DNA from: Schizophyllum amplum
Taxonomy: Eukaryota > Basidiomycota > Agaricomycetes > Agaricales > Schizophyllaceae
Length of the DNA stretch: 46,528 nt
NCBI GenBank assembly: GCA_007026445.1
Contig: VDMD01000161.1
Coordinates: 1-46,528, forward strand
Direction: 5' to 3'
In this document: positions 21,036 to 33,884 of the stretch, piece after piece
Position numbering within the stretch: the first letter of the stretch is position 1
Layout: every line of letters begins with the position of its first letter
The notes under the pieces: generated by a model
What the model was told of the DNA's origin: nothing
The model's database searches: none
The model's input: only the letters and a program-made list of their open reading frames with translations
Position numbers and translations under genes: made by a program

Positions 21036-21416
21036 CGTGGCTGGAGCGTGACGGTGGGCGTCTGATGATGGCAAGACGGACGATTCTGTCATGGCTCCGG
21101 CCCGACAACCCCGAGCTTCTCCTGTCAACAGGAGTCAACAGAGCTAGAAGGGATATGCGAATTGCTTGTCGCGTACTCCCCCGTCGCGTCCGCCAAGTCC
21201 TGCTCTTTCTTCTTTCTCTGACACTCTAGACGCGTCAATACTGTCTGGAGAGCCTGCGGACGCCGCGTCTTGGATTACATGTCGTCGCATTTGCTCGCTT
21301 GGAACACATACCCATCCTGGACCAAGTCGCCAAATCATATTCTATAACCAACAACAATCCCGTCTTCACAGACGCGTCAAAGGATACGCGTCCCATCCGG
21401 CGTCGACGCGCTTCAC
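21036..21416. promoter_or_regulatory. Divergent promoter of the FAS1 gene and the CDCA7-like gene
   Basis: 381 bp between start codons. The plus frame is partly open upstream of 21417 without a good start. No repeat or TATA box was recognised. Confidence 0.4.
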
Positions 21417-24400
21417 ATGGGCGACCAATGTCCCTTCGCGGCAACCCCTCCATCGGCGCTTACCCCTTCCCGTCTACACATGCCGTCATGGACCCTGTTG
21501 GAGGACACAGCCGATCACATCTCTATATCGTCCCAGGATGCAAGTGGAAGCGACGATAGCGATGCAGACGGTGCTGCCGAGACGGATACCGGCGACTATC
21601 AGGAGGTGCGTGTACCCGGTTGTTGTCGATCAAGCGCGTCAAGTATTGATGGATCGACGTTCTCAAGGTATCGTTCGCTCCATCCGTACACAATAGCCCC
21701 GCCAAAATGCACAAAGCACGATATGCAAGGGTATATACTCTATCCGTCCACTATTGAGCTCGCGGCTAACAGGAGAGAATAGGACATGTCGTCCCCTGAA
21801 ATGTCTGCAAGTTCCACATTGGTGAACGATGAGTCGAAGAACGCGCCCGAGAAGGTGACTCAATTATAATCATCATGACTAGTTCACCACTCATCTTTTT
21901 GCAGTCAGCGCATAGTCCTTCGCGTCCCTCGTCAGAGGAAGTGGTCGAAAGAATGGTCGAGCGAACGGACGCAGTGGTCATTCATTTGCCTCGTTCTCAC
22001 TCCTCGCCTGCTCATCCTACTCCTCCGGTTCACGAGCTGTTCACACCACCACATTCGAGGCCGTCTTCCCCCCTGTCCGGCCTCAGCACTCCGTTACGAT
22101 CTGCTACTGCGCCGCCTCACCACGACCCATCTTCTCCCTTGTCCTCATCGCCTTACAAGCCCATCATCATCCGCCGTGCAACACGCCCTACACTTCCATC
22201 CAAGCGTAAGCTTGTCGCTGGCTCTGTAGAGGGTCGGCCACGGAAACGCGCTCGCATCTGTCTGGATTACGTGGCCGTCACCCCCTTTCCGGCAGGGCTC
22301 TCGCGCGAAGACTATGTGTCTTTCGCGGATGCCACCGCGATGAGGCGTCCACCGTCCGTTACCCCCTCTTACATCGAGATATCTTCTTCTTCTTCTCCGA
22401 GTGCCTACTCTCCATCCCGCCGAACGACGCCTGGGACAGTGCGCGACACACCTACCCCCACCGCCGACAACCGCAGTCACTCTGTAATAGATCTGGTTAC
22501 GGACGATGAAGCCGCGCCTCTCAAGTCACGTCGACGTGGCGCAGCTTCCGCTTCGCAGACTAGGTCTCGCAGGCCTTCGAACCACAAGACATACGACAGT
22601 GTCGCCGATGCCATCAACAACCTCAACAACGATAGCTCGGACGACGAGGAAGTCGGCGTACAGAAAAAGCGGCGGGCTCATTCCGCGGTGTCGAGAAAGA
22701 CAAAGCGCATCCGCGACAATGATTGGGAACCCTCCGAAGAATCTCGAGAAAAGGAAGATGTTGGTAGCACGTCGCGTCGTGCTGCTTCGAAGCGAAGTAG
22801 AAAGGACAACACTCGCGTATCAGCAGATCAACCTAGTCGCCCACGTCTCCCCACGCGGACTCCATCCGTCGTAAGGGCAGATTCGGTAGAGGTATTGGAG
22901 GTCAGACCTCCAGCTTTCACCCAGCGCCAGCTGTCGAAGCGGCCTGCGTATGGGGAGCGCCCCCCATCAATGCTCGATGCCATCGCGACAGACACGACGG
23001 TCTTGCCATGTGCCACAAATGTACCCAGCTGGCGAAAATCTGTGCTGATGAACACTCGGTTCCTGCCTGTCAGCATTCTTCACCAACGCCGACACGCGGA
23101 GGCCCTACGCAACCTCCTGGACGAGAAGCCGGACATGGTCAACGTGCTGCCTACTCGATTCTTCAGGGAGTCGAAGGTTATTGGCGAGCTTGTTGAGGAC
23201 AACGGCAACCGGGAGAGCAAGCCCTTCGACAGAGACGCGACGGCGCTCGACGAGGGTGTGGTCAGCATAGAGGAGGAGACAAGCACCATTCCCTACGCAG
23301 CACATGGAGGTACTCCGCCTACACAATCTCGCGCAGAATCATCGAAACCCACAGACGTCCCACCAGTCGGTATAGATGCATATATGCCGCTTGCAGCTCC
23401 GCAAGACGATCTTCAGACGCCTCCGCCCGTCCTGTATACTCAGATGCCTACTTGCGTGACTCCCGCGCAGCTCTTGGATAGCAACTTTCGCCTCACAGTG
23501 ACCCCACCTAGCGAGCCTTCTTCCAAGCCCTTTGAGCAGGCCGCCCAGCCCAGTCGTCGTACGGCTTCCCCGAATCCTAGCCCCGGTTCTGCCGAGTTTG
23601 AGCCTGTCGACCCACGGGACATATTCATGACGGACTTCCTTTCTGTCACGGACGACCATATCTCGCTCTCTGGGCCGCACGGACGCTCAACGCGCGCGCC
23701 TTCTCCTGCAGACTATCTCGCTGGCTCGTCATTCAGGGGGCTCAATATCCCGTTCGGCGACACGGACGAGCCGCCGTCCTTCGCGCTTTCTGACGACGAG
23801 ATGCATGCGACTGTGGACAGCTGGATGCATGCTGCGGATATCGGTGCCGAATTCTCCGTGCACGACCTGCAGCATGGCTTTCCGCCGTCTTTGCTAGCAC
23901 CGAGCGGCAGCGCGTCCCAGAGCGGTGTAGTGGACACTGCTGCGGAGGTCACTGTTGCGCCGTTCGCGCCGTTCTGCGCACCGCGGTCACAGTCCCCCGC
24001 ATATTCGTATGTCTCTGGACGTTCGTCTCGCCCCAGCTCCGCGCCGTCCTCTCGTCCTGGCTCCCCGCGTGAAAAGTCGGTGTCTGTACCGCTCGCTGGT
24101 CCTTCTTGCCCCTCCCAAGTTGTCAAGACCGTCGATGCGAGCACTCGGCCACGGCACGCGGCCATGTACCCACCCCCTCACATGGCAGGGCCGGATGCGC
24201 CGGTGAACTTCATGACCTTCCAGTATCCACGCAGGAGGGGCGGCGCCGAGGGAAGTTCATGTCACCAATGTCGTATCAAAACCTCCAAGCAAAAACAGGC
24301 GATGGTATGTGCATGCGGCAAGTCTTATTGTAGTCGGTGCATTATCCTCCGGTATGTACCTTTCATATCAGTATCCTTATGGTTCACTCATCTCCGTGTA

Positions 24401-25211
24401 CAGGTATCACAATGTCATCGAGTTCGACCCATCGGCGAAGTTCACTTGCCCATCTTGCGAGAATTACTGCTCGTGTGATAATTGCTGCAACGATCGGGGC
24501 GACGAGTTCATCCCACTGAGGAAGTTCATGTTGAGGCGTCCGCCAGACGCCAATGCCGCGCGTCCTTCCTCGCCGAAGGGTGCCCCGGAAGTGGACGCCA
24601 CCATCGACATGAATCACATGGACAGCCCGTCTCCATCCCCTCGACCGCTGCGACCCACGCGACGGCCCTACGTGGTGAACAGCCGGGATGGCCCTGTGCG
24701 GTTCTGGGGAACAATATTCGACCTGAAGGGCGGCCTCGTGGGCAACGCGTACGCGCCCTCTCCGGAAAACCCTGATGTCGTGGTGGTCTCGAGGCCGGAT
24801 GAGCCCCGCGCTGCGCATGCAGGAGGCGCTGCGCGCAGGCGGACTTTCATTGGCGCCGTGCAAAAGTCGTGGGGGAAAATCGACAAGAGGAAGATAACGT
24901 TCGTGGACGGCGGCGGGCGTGCTGGGAAACGCGACAAGGGGATCTCGGCGGGCGCGCGCCAGTACATTGGGAACCGAGCGAACCTGTTCCGGCCCCTAGT
25001 ACCTCCAGACGAGGATGAAGAGGACAACGACGAATCGCCAATTACGTCGATCCAATGGACGCGGGATCGCAGTCTGTCCCCGCCTGCGTGGGACAGCGAG
25101 GACATCGGGATCCGGGATGACCATGTCGTGACCGCAAATGCACTCCAGAACCTGCTTAATTTCGAATTGAGCGGTGGGCACCTAGAACCTTATCCTACCA
25201 CCCCAGCCTAG
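21417..25211 (+). CDS. CDCA7-like zf-4CXXC_R1 zinc-finger protein
   Basis: Four exons: 21417-21605, 21783-21854, 21905-24351 and 24404-25211. The long N-terminal part is disordered (Ser/Pro-rich), with basic patches RPRKRARICL and KKRRAH that look like nuclear localisation signals. A long middle contains WRKSVLMNTRFLPVSILHQR. The zinc-binding domain is near the C-terminus: CHQCRIKTSKQ, VCACGKSYCSRCIILRY, KFTCPSCENYCSCDNCC. These cysteine pairs match zf-4CXXC_R1, the domain of vertebrate CDCA7, which recruits the HELLS remodeler for DNA methylation. The RGxFC-type spacing and Arg/Gly residues mutated in ICF syndrome are not present, so this belongs to the diverged fungal class. Chromatin binding is inference. 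The start could also be the in-frame ATG at 21480. The 176-nt first intron is less certain than the others. Confidence 0.8.
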
Positions 25212-25545
25212 CTGTATTTCTAGCGTAGACATAGCTATTTTCTTGGTGTATATAGCGTTGCCTGGCTGCGCCGGCAGCGAATGGTCCAAGTTCAAGTTCA
25301 AGTCAGGACGCACGGACCGAGCTTAGACCGCATTAGGTAATCCGGTTGAGCAACCACTTGGATTCTGGGAAGTCTGTCTCCGGGCGAGCGTGGCGGGTGC
25401 GCCGTTGTCTCCAGTCGGCGCCGAGATCCTCGCAAAATCCGCGTGTTCTCCTGCGTCCCCGACCTCTTTTTCCTCCCGCCATCGTCGCGCACGACGACGA
25501 CGACGCCGTCCGCCAGCCACGTCCTTCTCTCCATCTCCCGCCACG
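25212..25545. other. Intergenic: BCK1 promoter region
   Basis: Contains a short direct repeat CAAGTTCAAGTTCAAGT at 25288-25304. No coding region is supported. Long antisense frames over 25298-25830 are glycine/arginine-rich shadows of the proline/serine-rich BCK1 N-terminus. Confidence 0.45.
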
Positions 25546-28500
25546 ATGGCAGACGACGTGCGCTCCAAGGCCCGCAGAATCCTCTACGTCGCCAACCGCG
25601 GGTCCGACTCCGAGAGCGACGATGATCACCAGTATGGCCGCCGCCTGCCCAGTACCAGCCATTTTCAGGCCCCGTACTCGTACCATCCCCCGCCGCTCCC
25701 GCCCCAGCCCAGCACCCCGAACCCAAAGCCCCTTCCGCAGATCACCACCGCGATGATTGGCCCGCCCCCCTGCACTCCGTATCAGGCCTCTCATCATTCT
25801 CTTTCCTCGCCATCCAGCACCAGCTCGCACGCCGCTGGTGATGAATCGACGCCGCCACCCAGCACCCCGGTGTTCTGCAGGCGCCCATTGATCTCAAGGG
25901 CGAGGATCAGTCAAGCCAGGACCCTGTCGTCGTGTTCAATGATCGGTCGGAGCGTAGCGATGCGCATCCGACAAATTTCTTCAGGCCGCCGTACAATGCG
26001 TACCCTAGTAGCACCACACGGGTCCAAACGCAGAGCCCATCCCAGCAGCGAAGCGGCACGGTAGGCACGGCAAGGGCGTCCCTGTCGCGCGATACTTATA
26101 TGTCGCAGTCTCCAACAACGCCCGACTCCTTCTCGTCGGGTACGAGCTACGCGTCAGCGAGCACAACCGTGTCGAATAAGGTCTCCATTCTGGTCACTTC
26201 GGATTCAGAACGCTACGTGACGGTGGATATTAGCGGGGCCAAGGACATATCGTATATCAAGGAGTGTATGTTCACTAAGGTGCGTGCTCAGGCCCTGCTT
26301 GCAGACTCGGGACTGATGCGTGTAAAGCTGAACATCTACGACGAAAACGAGCAGCAGAATTATGCCATCTATCGCACGGAGATTGGTGCATATGCCATAG
26401 GCGATGCTCTCTCCGACGATCAGTTGTATGACTTGTGCCGAAGAGAAGGCGATTCGAAAGGCGGTCTCAAGTTTCTCGTCTGCATGGCATGTGCGCCAGT
26501 ACACGAAACTCCGAGACCCTTCGCCGTATCGCAACCCATGGCCACTATACCTCCTCCCGTGCTTCCTCACCTGAACACATCCAGCACCTACCAGACGTCA
26601 CATCCCCAGTCGCGCCGGTCGCGGTCGCAGCACGGCAGTGCCTCCTCGGCGAGTGAACATCAAACTCCAGAAGTTGCCACAGGTTATGAAGCGGACGTTG
26701 ATAACAACGACTCCGCTCACGACCGTCGTCCTATACGCCCGCTGCCGACACTCTCATCATCGCTTCCTGCCGCGAGCATCCTCTCACCTCCCGTTATGAA
26801 CGGGCAGCGATATGGCAACCGACCGACGTCTCCTTTACCCTCACGGCCAGCATCTCCGCCGTACACTTCTGCTGAGACGCCACATATGTCACCGTCGACC
26901 ACAATCGATCGATATGGGAAGGAGGTGCCTATACCACCGCCGCCGCCGCCGTTGTCGCCCAAACGGACTACATTTGAAGTCCTAGACGAGGATAACAGTA
27001 CTACCCCGCCCGCAACGCGGATCCCTCACGTCCGCTCTGCGTCGGACGCAGCTGCGCAACTGGATCAGGTGCTGAAGTCGCCCTCGCCGTCACCACACAA
27101 TGGAGATGATGAGAGTCGGCATTCGCGCCTTCGCTCTCCACAGGCTGGGCGGTCACGGCACGACTGGAAGGAGAACAGTCCCATGAGGCGAATAAAGCGG
27201 CACCTGCATGACAAGGAAGATCCCGCGCTCAATAGGTCGGAGTCCTGGGTCCTCGTGGAGGCCTCGCAGTTCTCAGACCCTGCTTCTCCCAAGCAGTCTC
27301 CTTCGTCGAGCCGCACGAATCGCCACTTGCTATCCCCACAGCGGTACAAGCCGACATATGCGACCAGGCAACTGGTCGTGCCCCCAGCTCCGCGCGGTGC
27401 TGCGCCTGCTCCGCCACCGTCAGGTGATGGGCGCGCGCCTCCCGCGCGGCAACATGTACCAGCCATATGGCCTGTTACGTGGAAGGGCGAGGAGAAGGGT
27501 GGACAGAAGCCGTTGCCAGCGTCACAGCCGCAATGGAGCAGGTTGACGAAGACGGCGAAGAGCATGGACAACCTGAGGGGCAGTTTCAATCACCCTGCGA
27601 CGTTGCAGCCTGGTGCGCGGCGCAACAATGGCCAGCTGCCCGTGAGTCGGCCAGCGAATACGTCGGGGCGCGATCTCGCGTTCACTTCGTCCTCGAGTTA
27701 CAGCAACTCGAATGGATCAAGACCGTCTATACGTGCTCTGCCCAGCCAGGGGCGGCCGTTCCAGAACTCGCCTGGCTACGAGCCTTCTGCAAGCCGCCTC
27801 CCCGTTCAGTCTGGAGGGCTGTCATCGCCGCCAGAACCCTTCCCGCGGCCCTCTTCCGCGACTGGCGATCGCGTTATCTCACCGACCAACCGCATCGCCA
27901 GCCAGTCCTCCACCTATATGCGCTCCGAGTCTTCTGATTCGACTCGTTCTCCGCGTGCCATGTCACCTATCCGCCAACTGCCCCTTCCTGGCAGCAGCAA
28001 TGGTCGGCTATACCAACCGATCGACGCGCTCATCGCGGCGCCGCATACGCCGCTACAGAGCCCGCCTCTGAGCCCGGCCAGCCCTCGTCATGAATCAGGC
28101 GACGAATCCGCGGCAACACTCATGCCGGCATGTCTTCTGGACATGGTGGACCGCGCCGGGGAGAGTACGGCACTCCCTCCTTCGTCCCACAACTCGACAG
28201 CGACCATGCAGTCGATGACAGACACGTCGGCTACTCTAATCAGCGAGGGGTATTCGGACGACGGTGCGTCGGAGTCGGGTACCTGCATGTCGATGTGGCA
28301 GAAGCCCCCGTCCAGCACGCGTCCGAAGTCGGTCTCGCGCGGCCCGCCACTCAAGGTGCAGATTGAGTCTGGCGGGGAAGTGCAAGCTTTGGAGATCCCG
28401 AGTGGTCGGTCAGCGTCGCCGATGTCCGAGCTCAGTGATCTGACACCGCCGTCGCCATTATACCCTCACTCGCAAGATCTCGAGCGGCGGCATGCGCGGG

Positions 28501-29939
28501 GCAGCACGTTCACGGACATGCGGAAGGAGACGTGGGCGCCGCGTCCACCGCCCGAGATGATCAACGAGCGGCTCGAGGAGTTCTTCCCCGAGCACGACCT
28601 GGATAAGCCGGTCATTGAGGCCGTGTCGGGCGGCTCTTCACCGACGGGCGAGGTGACAGCGGCGGTCATTCCGCCGGTGGCGCCGGCGCCGCCCATATCC
28701 GACCACAGGACACGCATGAAGAACAAGAAGTCGATCCGCAAAGTCGTTGAGGAGGGGAATAGGCGGGTGTCTGACGCGATTCAGAGGAAGCGGAGCACGA
28801 AGTTGTGGGGTAGCAGGTTGGAGGAAGTGCCATCAAGTCAGGGCAGGATAAGCTTGCAGCCGCCGTTGCCGGAGTCGCCTTCGGGATCAGGTAACTTAAC
28901 ATGAGTTTGTGCGTCTGGTTGTTTGTTGATCATGTCATACAGCGACGTTCAAGTGGGTTCGCGGCGAGCTCATCGGCCGCGGTACGTATGGACGTGTCTA
29001 TCTTGCGCTGAACGCGACGACGGGCGAGATGATTGCGGTCAAGCAAGTCGAGATTCCGCAGACGGCGAGCGATAAGAACGACTCGCGCCAGGTCACGGTG
29101 GTACAGGCGCTCAAGTCGGAGAGCGAGACATTAAAGGACCTGGATCATCCGCATATCGTGCAGTATCTTGGCTTCGAGGAGACGCCCACGAACCTGAGCA
29201 TGTAAGTAATATATTGGACGTTTTTACCGATCTTCTGACCGCCTTCAGCTTCCTCGAATACGTCCCCGGTGGCTCGGTCGGCAGCTGTTTGCTCAAGCAT
29301 GGCAAATTCGACGAGGATGTCACCAAGTCGTTCACCAGCCAGATTCTCAGCGGTCTGGAGTATCTCCATTCAAGAGGTATCCTCCACCGCGATTTGAAGG
29401 CCGACAACATTTTGGTGGAGACGTCTGGCGTCTGCAAGATATCCGACTTTGGGATATCGAAACGGACGGATAACGACAACGCTGCAATGACTGCCATGCA
29501 GGGCACTGTGTTCTGGATGGCGCCGGAGGTCATCAACACGCAGAAGAAGGGGTACAACTTCAAGATCGATATCTGGAGTGTGGGCTGCGTGGTCTTGGAG
29601 ATGTGGGCTGGGTCGCGGCCGTGGATGGGCGACGAGGCTGTCGCGGTAATGTTTAAGGTGCGTTCGTTGCTCCATAAGTAAGGCAAACATATCGACCTCT
29701 GCGCGTAGCTATACCAAAGCAAGCTGCCGCCGCCCGTTCCGGACGACGTGCACCTCTCCGAGCTTGCTGACGACTTCAGACGATTGTGTTTCGCAATGTA
29801 AGTTGTCCTTGTCTCTCGTGTTGCTGTTAGCTCACGCGCTGTTCCCAGAAATCCTGACGACCGCCCACCTGCGGCGGAATTACGAAAGCACCCGTACTTG
29901 ACGCTGCCCCCTGGCTGGGTTTTCAATGGCTTCAAGTAG
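25546..29939 (+). CDS. BCK1: Bck1/Mkh1-type MAP kinase kinase kinase (cell wall integrity pathway)
   Basis: Bck1 acts between protein kinase C and the MAPKK Mkk1/2 in wall-stress signalling. The N-terminus starts MADDVRSKARRILYVANRGS and is long and disordered. An N-terminal ubiquitin-like/RA-type domain reads KVSILVTSDSERYVTVDISG and KLNIYDENEQQNYAIY. Proline-rich linkers follow. The C-terminal kinase has a P-loop GELIGRGTYGRVYLALNATT, the ATP lysine in MIAVKQVEIP, HRDLKADNILVE, DFGISKR and GTVFWMAPEVINTQKKGYNF. The sequence ends PYLTLPPGWVFNGFK. This kinase is closest to Bck1 among MAPKKKs. The frame shifts near 25865-25885: PPPSTPVF is followed by QAPIDLKGEDQSSQDP one base out, consistent with a missing T in the TT at 25873-25874. 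No usable intron resolves this. Four introns interrupt the kinase part, the first at about 28893. Confidence 0.9.
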
Positions 29940-30270
29940 TTGGACGCAGATTAAATTTTCGGACGCTACTTACCATCTCATCATTGTCTTCACTTCATGA
30001 CATTGTTACATACCCTGCTTGCTGGTATGCAGACTTTACCCTCACTGCCTCACTTTTTGCATCTACTGCTCTTCTTCTGTCCCTTGCATTTGTGCAGTAG
30101 CCACATTTACATCTGTAGCCATCCGATGCATCTCTCCGACCTGGTTTCACGACGTGAACAACAATGGGACTTGCGTGACGTCATGAAAATGGCAGTGTAA
30201 GAATAGCGACGACGGCAGGACATTTTAAGTAGTCGCCCGTTGCGGTCCACTCTTGCTCACCGCCGTCGCT
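29940..30270. promoter_or_regulatory. Promoter region of the IQM-like gene with a perfect CRE palindrome
   Basis: TGACGTCA at 30176-30183, 88 bp upstream of the ATG at 30271, is the consensus site for ATF/CREB-type bZIP factors (Atf1 in fungi, a stress-MAPK target). The remainder is T-rich and non-coding. Confidence 0.5.
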
Positions 30271-32809
30271 ATGCGTTCGCCTCCCGAAGAAAGCCAGCCA
30301 GACTCACTGGCCTCCGACGAAGATGAGCGGCGGAATGAAGCAGCTCTCAAGATCCAGCGGCGGTGGCGCGCGAGCCAGCGCAATAAGCTTGCGTCCGAGA
30401 TACTGAACCCCGACGCGCGCTGGCATCAAGCTGCAGTTCATGCTAAATTGAAGGTATGAAGGACGTTCCGTGCTGCTTCCGAGTGCTATATGATGCCTGC
30501 AGCTCGGAAGGATGGCAGCTGACAAGGGACATAATGATCCCAAGGTAACGTGCAAAATGGTACGTATCAGCGCCCCGGTTGGGTTCACACCGTCCCCACA
30601 GGAGCGCTGGCAGCGTGCAGCATTCTTTGCCTCTCGACTAGCGGGGGATAGGGACGAGGTCATAGGAGTTCGCGAAGGCCAATCTCAGGATCCCGAATTG
30701 AAGCATCTCGAGGTTCGCTGTGTCCCACGGCGTAAGCTTGCTTTGGACGCTTACCCGACCACTTTAGACCCAACACTGGCTCGAGCTTGTTGACTCGAAG
30801 CACCGCTATGGTTCAAACCGTTGAGTGACATCTATAAAAGACGCGCCTCTCGTCTGACTTGATTTTCTCCAGTAAAGGCTGGTAATGCTCTTATCGTTTC
30901 GTCGAGATGCTGATCCATCCTGGTTCAGTACTACCACGCGAAGTGGAAGGAGTCGGTGAGATTTTACGTCCACTCTTACCTCGAAACGATGTTCATGCTG
31001 CGTCGCAGGATACCAAGGACAACTTCTTCAAATGGTGAGTGAGCGGAGTCATAGACAGGAGGGAGGATTTGATGCATGGCTTCAGGCTTGACAAAGGGGA
31101 CGGTCAGAAGCTCTCTTTGGAAGAATGCCCTCGCGATCAGCTGGAGAAGGAGGTGCGATTCCCCGCATGTTGAGCGGGGTACATATTGCTAACTCATTCG
31201 CAGCGGATCACGTACGTTGTCCTTTGTTTGCCAGAAAAAAAAGCATATGGTAATGCTGCATAGGTATCTATCCGCAGAGCAACGTACGTGACTTCTTACC
31301 GTGCCATACTCGTAACTCAGTATCCTTTAGGCATGAACTACCTCGTCAAAATTGACACAGAAGGCAAGCTCAGATGGGCTCGTAATGAGACGCTCGTGGA
31401 CACTACAGCGGAGACTTGGAAAGACGCAGGCGGTGGCGCAGGCATCGTGCCACTGGATGTTCCAGAGCGACCTGAACTGAATGGGGGTCACGGCAGCTTC
31501 TCCTCGTCCATCTCTTCGTCTTCGGCATCTTCTGACGAGGCTGTGACTCACTACATCGGAGATGTTAAAGGAAGCAATCGATTCACGCGAGCCATTAGGC
31601 GCAAGTTCACGCCAAGGTGAGCGATGCGCTTTGCTTTATGTGCTTCTACTCACAGTGCACAGTGGCTGGGTTCAGAAGCTGTTGCGAAAGACCGGTGCGT
31701 ACCCTACGAGGCAAAATCTTGATGGTCGCTCATTCCTCGCTAGTTGCCCGCAATACCTGGGTATACGTCGCAGACGCTCAATGCAAGTCTTTGAGTTGTT
31801 TTCGCTAATCAGTTATTAACGGCTTGTTCATAGGCAACATATTCATTGGGATCAAGAGTAGGCGCTTTGCTATCTCCCAACTGCCGCCAGACGCTGAGTA
31901 TCGCCATCACAGCTACTGGGACGTTCCAACATAGCTCCCTCGTAGGCGGAGGCCCCGTGATGTCGGCAGGTCTAATAACTGTGCAAGACGGTCTTATAAA
32001 GACCCTTTCGCCTCTGAGTGGGCACTATCGGTGTGTCTCTCTTCTGTACGCATTAGTTCTCTGCTCAATGGCAACACAGCACGAAAGTCGATGTGCGCAA
32101 ATCTACTCTTCGGCGAGGCTGCACATAACTCTCGTTCAGAGCTTCCACCATTTCCTTCGTGAGCTGGAGAAGCGGGGCATCGATATGCATAAGGTGAAGG
32201 TTACCAAGGCGGAAGCCGCTCTGTGGGGGTACGTGTCTCGACGAGCCGTCATAATACCTATATTGACCAGTGTCCAGCATCGAACACCTTGCCAAGGTAC
32301 AGAAGAAAGAGAAGGACATGAGCAAGAAGGGCAAGGAGCATGTCAAGGGAGCCGCCTCAAAGGCCATGAAGGCCGTCACAAAGGATAACGGCGACAAAGC
32401 GTGGAAGAAGGAGATTCTGGAAGGCCGCAAAGAGGCACCTGACAAGACCGCTCAGGAGGAAAACGGGCAAGGTCAGGTTGAGGACTCCGACGTCGCAAAG
32501 GAGAAGCCCCATATCGAGGACCCGCCGAAGAAGGAAGAGGCTACCGTGGAGGCACCGGGCCAAGATGGCGCAGCGAAGACGCCTACTGCAGCTAGACCGC
32601 CTGCGATTCCAATGCGCGAGTCATTCACAACGGATGACCCGATCGACAGGAAGGAAGACGATGTGAAGGTCCCTGACGCCCATCCACAGCAAGCTGAAAT
32701 GGATGCGCGATCACCAGAAGAAGCGAAGCCGACTGAGGACGGAAAGCAGATCGGGCATGCGCCGGAGCAGGTCAACCCTGAAGAGGCGCAAGATGCTGGA
32801 CACGAGTAG
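30271..32809 (+). CDS. IQ-motif protein homologous to plant IQM calmodulin-binding proteins
   Basis: Starts MRSPPEESQPDSLASDEDER. A single IQ motif follows (AALKIQRRWRASQRN), predicted to bind calmodulin. The core reads HRYYHAKWKES, DTKDNFFKWLDKGDGQKLSL, EECPRDQLEKERITYLSAEQ and RMNYLVKIDTEGKLRWARNE. It continues NTWVYVADAQ, NIFIGIK, GTFQHSSLVGGGPVMSAGLI and TVQDGLIKTLSPLSGHYRTK, then SFHHFLRELEKRGIDMHKVK. These blocks match the conserved region of plant IQM1-6. The C-terminal 180 residues are a lysine/glutamate-rich disordered tail. About 14 introns, with exons as short as 19-30 nt (for example TYLSAEQR). One donor is GTCGAT after HYRTK, otherwise a stop follows. Coupling of calcium to stress responses is inferred from plants, and no enzymatic motif is visible. 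Confidence 0.85.
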
Positions 32810-32928
32810 GGATTTCTTGCGCCTGCGAACATGGGGGTGTACGCCGAATTTATGCCTGCACATCTGCGCATTTACTTATGGACTTCATCTTACTGCCACT
32901 ATACACCCTACGTCTTGCGACGAAGCTG

Positions 32929-33732
32929 TTATGCGCGAGTCCATTTGCTATCCAGTTCGGAGATACCCACGGGTTGGGCGGACTGCAAGGGCAGCGTGAG
33001 CGCGCGAGCTACCGTACAGTATGAGCCAACAGACCTTCTCATCGTAATCTGTCCAGTCTCCGTCGCTCAAGTCCACGTCCGAAAAGACAGTGCCGGAGTC
33101 GGCACCTTTGCATTTCCAGGTTCCCTAAACCAGAAACGTTGTTAGATGTTATTAATTGATAGAACGTACTCACCCTGGTCATGTCGAAGCCAACGAACTC
33201 TAGTCCGCGGCACTCGATGATCAAGAGAGGACCGAATTGGCCGTTCTCTGCTTTGTATGGGCGCAAGCCATAGGTGGTATCGAATTTGGCCGTACTCTCC
33301 CGCTTGCCTGTTGGCGACCAGGTCAAAGATTGTTCCGAAGAGCGCTGATGGCAGCTTACACATCCCACATCGCCACACGAAGTGAGCGGTGGCATTCTTT
33401 CCCCCGGAAACCTCATGCTCTTCCTGCGATGTCCATCAGGCTTAAGAAAAGGCGCATGTAAAACGGAGGACGCAGACCTGCATATTCATGCCCACATACT
33501 TGGGATGCGTCTCATGACAGCTATTGCACTGTACCTGTAGACCGCCAATCGACATACAATCCTTTTATGGCGCACGGCATTCTGACCTGAAAGAAGAACT
33601 CAAAGTCGTCTGTGGCGGGAACAAGATCGGTGACATTCTCAAGCTCGGCTTTGACGGAAAGTAACAGTTTCTATTCCATGAACGCAATGAGCAATAACTA
33701 CACGTCAGGATGTCGCGTGTACTCACAACCAT
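32929..33732 (-). CDS. CZIB: CZIB/DUF866 (UPF0587) zinc-binding protein
   Basis: Small zinc-binding protein conserved across eukaryotes (human C1orf123), function not settled. The protein reads MVKLLLSVKAELENVTDLVP, DDFEFFFQVQCNSCHETHPK, EVSGGKNATAHFVWRCGMCK, RESTAKFDTTYGLRPYKAEN, LLIIECRGLEFVGFDMTRGT and LSDGDWTDYDEKSAQPVGIS. It ends SELDSKWTRA. The two CxxC motifs (CNSC and CGMC) form the zinc site. The length, about 165 residues, matches the family. The first exon is six bases (ATG GTT) followed by an intron of about 60 nt. Five further short introns keep the frame. The gene is convergent with the IQM-like gene, 119 bp apart. Confidence 0.9.
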
Positions 33733-33884
33733 GGTGGCGAGAACAAAGAAGGGTGTTTGTTTGTACGTGTGTACGTGTCATGACGCGCCTTGACGCGCTC
33801 CTTCAGACCGAAGCCAGCGTGTCGCAAGAAATGGAGAGGTGGACAGTGTAATGAATACGACTATTAGTCCTATATATTTTACGA

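Noticed and set aside
25298..25830. Minus-strand glycine/arginine-rich open frames opposite the BCK1 start
   Set aside because: Mirror image of a Pro/Ser-rich coding region. No start context or domain.
25869..25880. Tiny 11-nt GTGTTCTGCAG 'intron' that would restore the BCK1 frame
   Set aside because: Too short to be spliced by the spliceosome. A one-base loss in the TT run is simpler.
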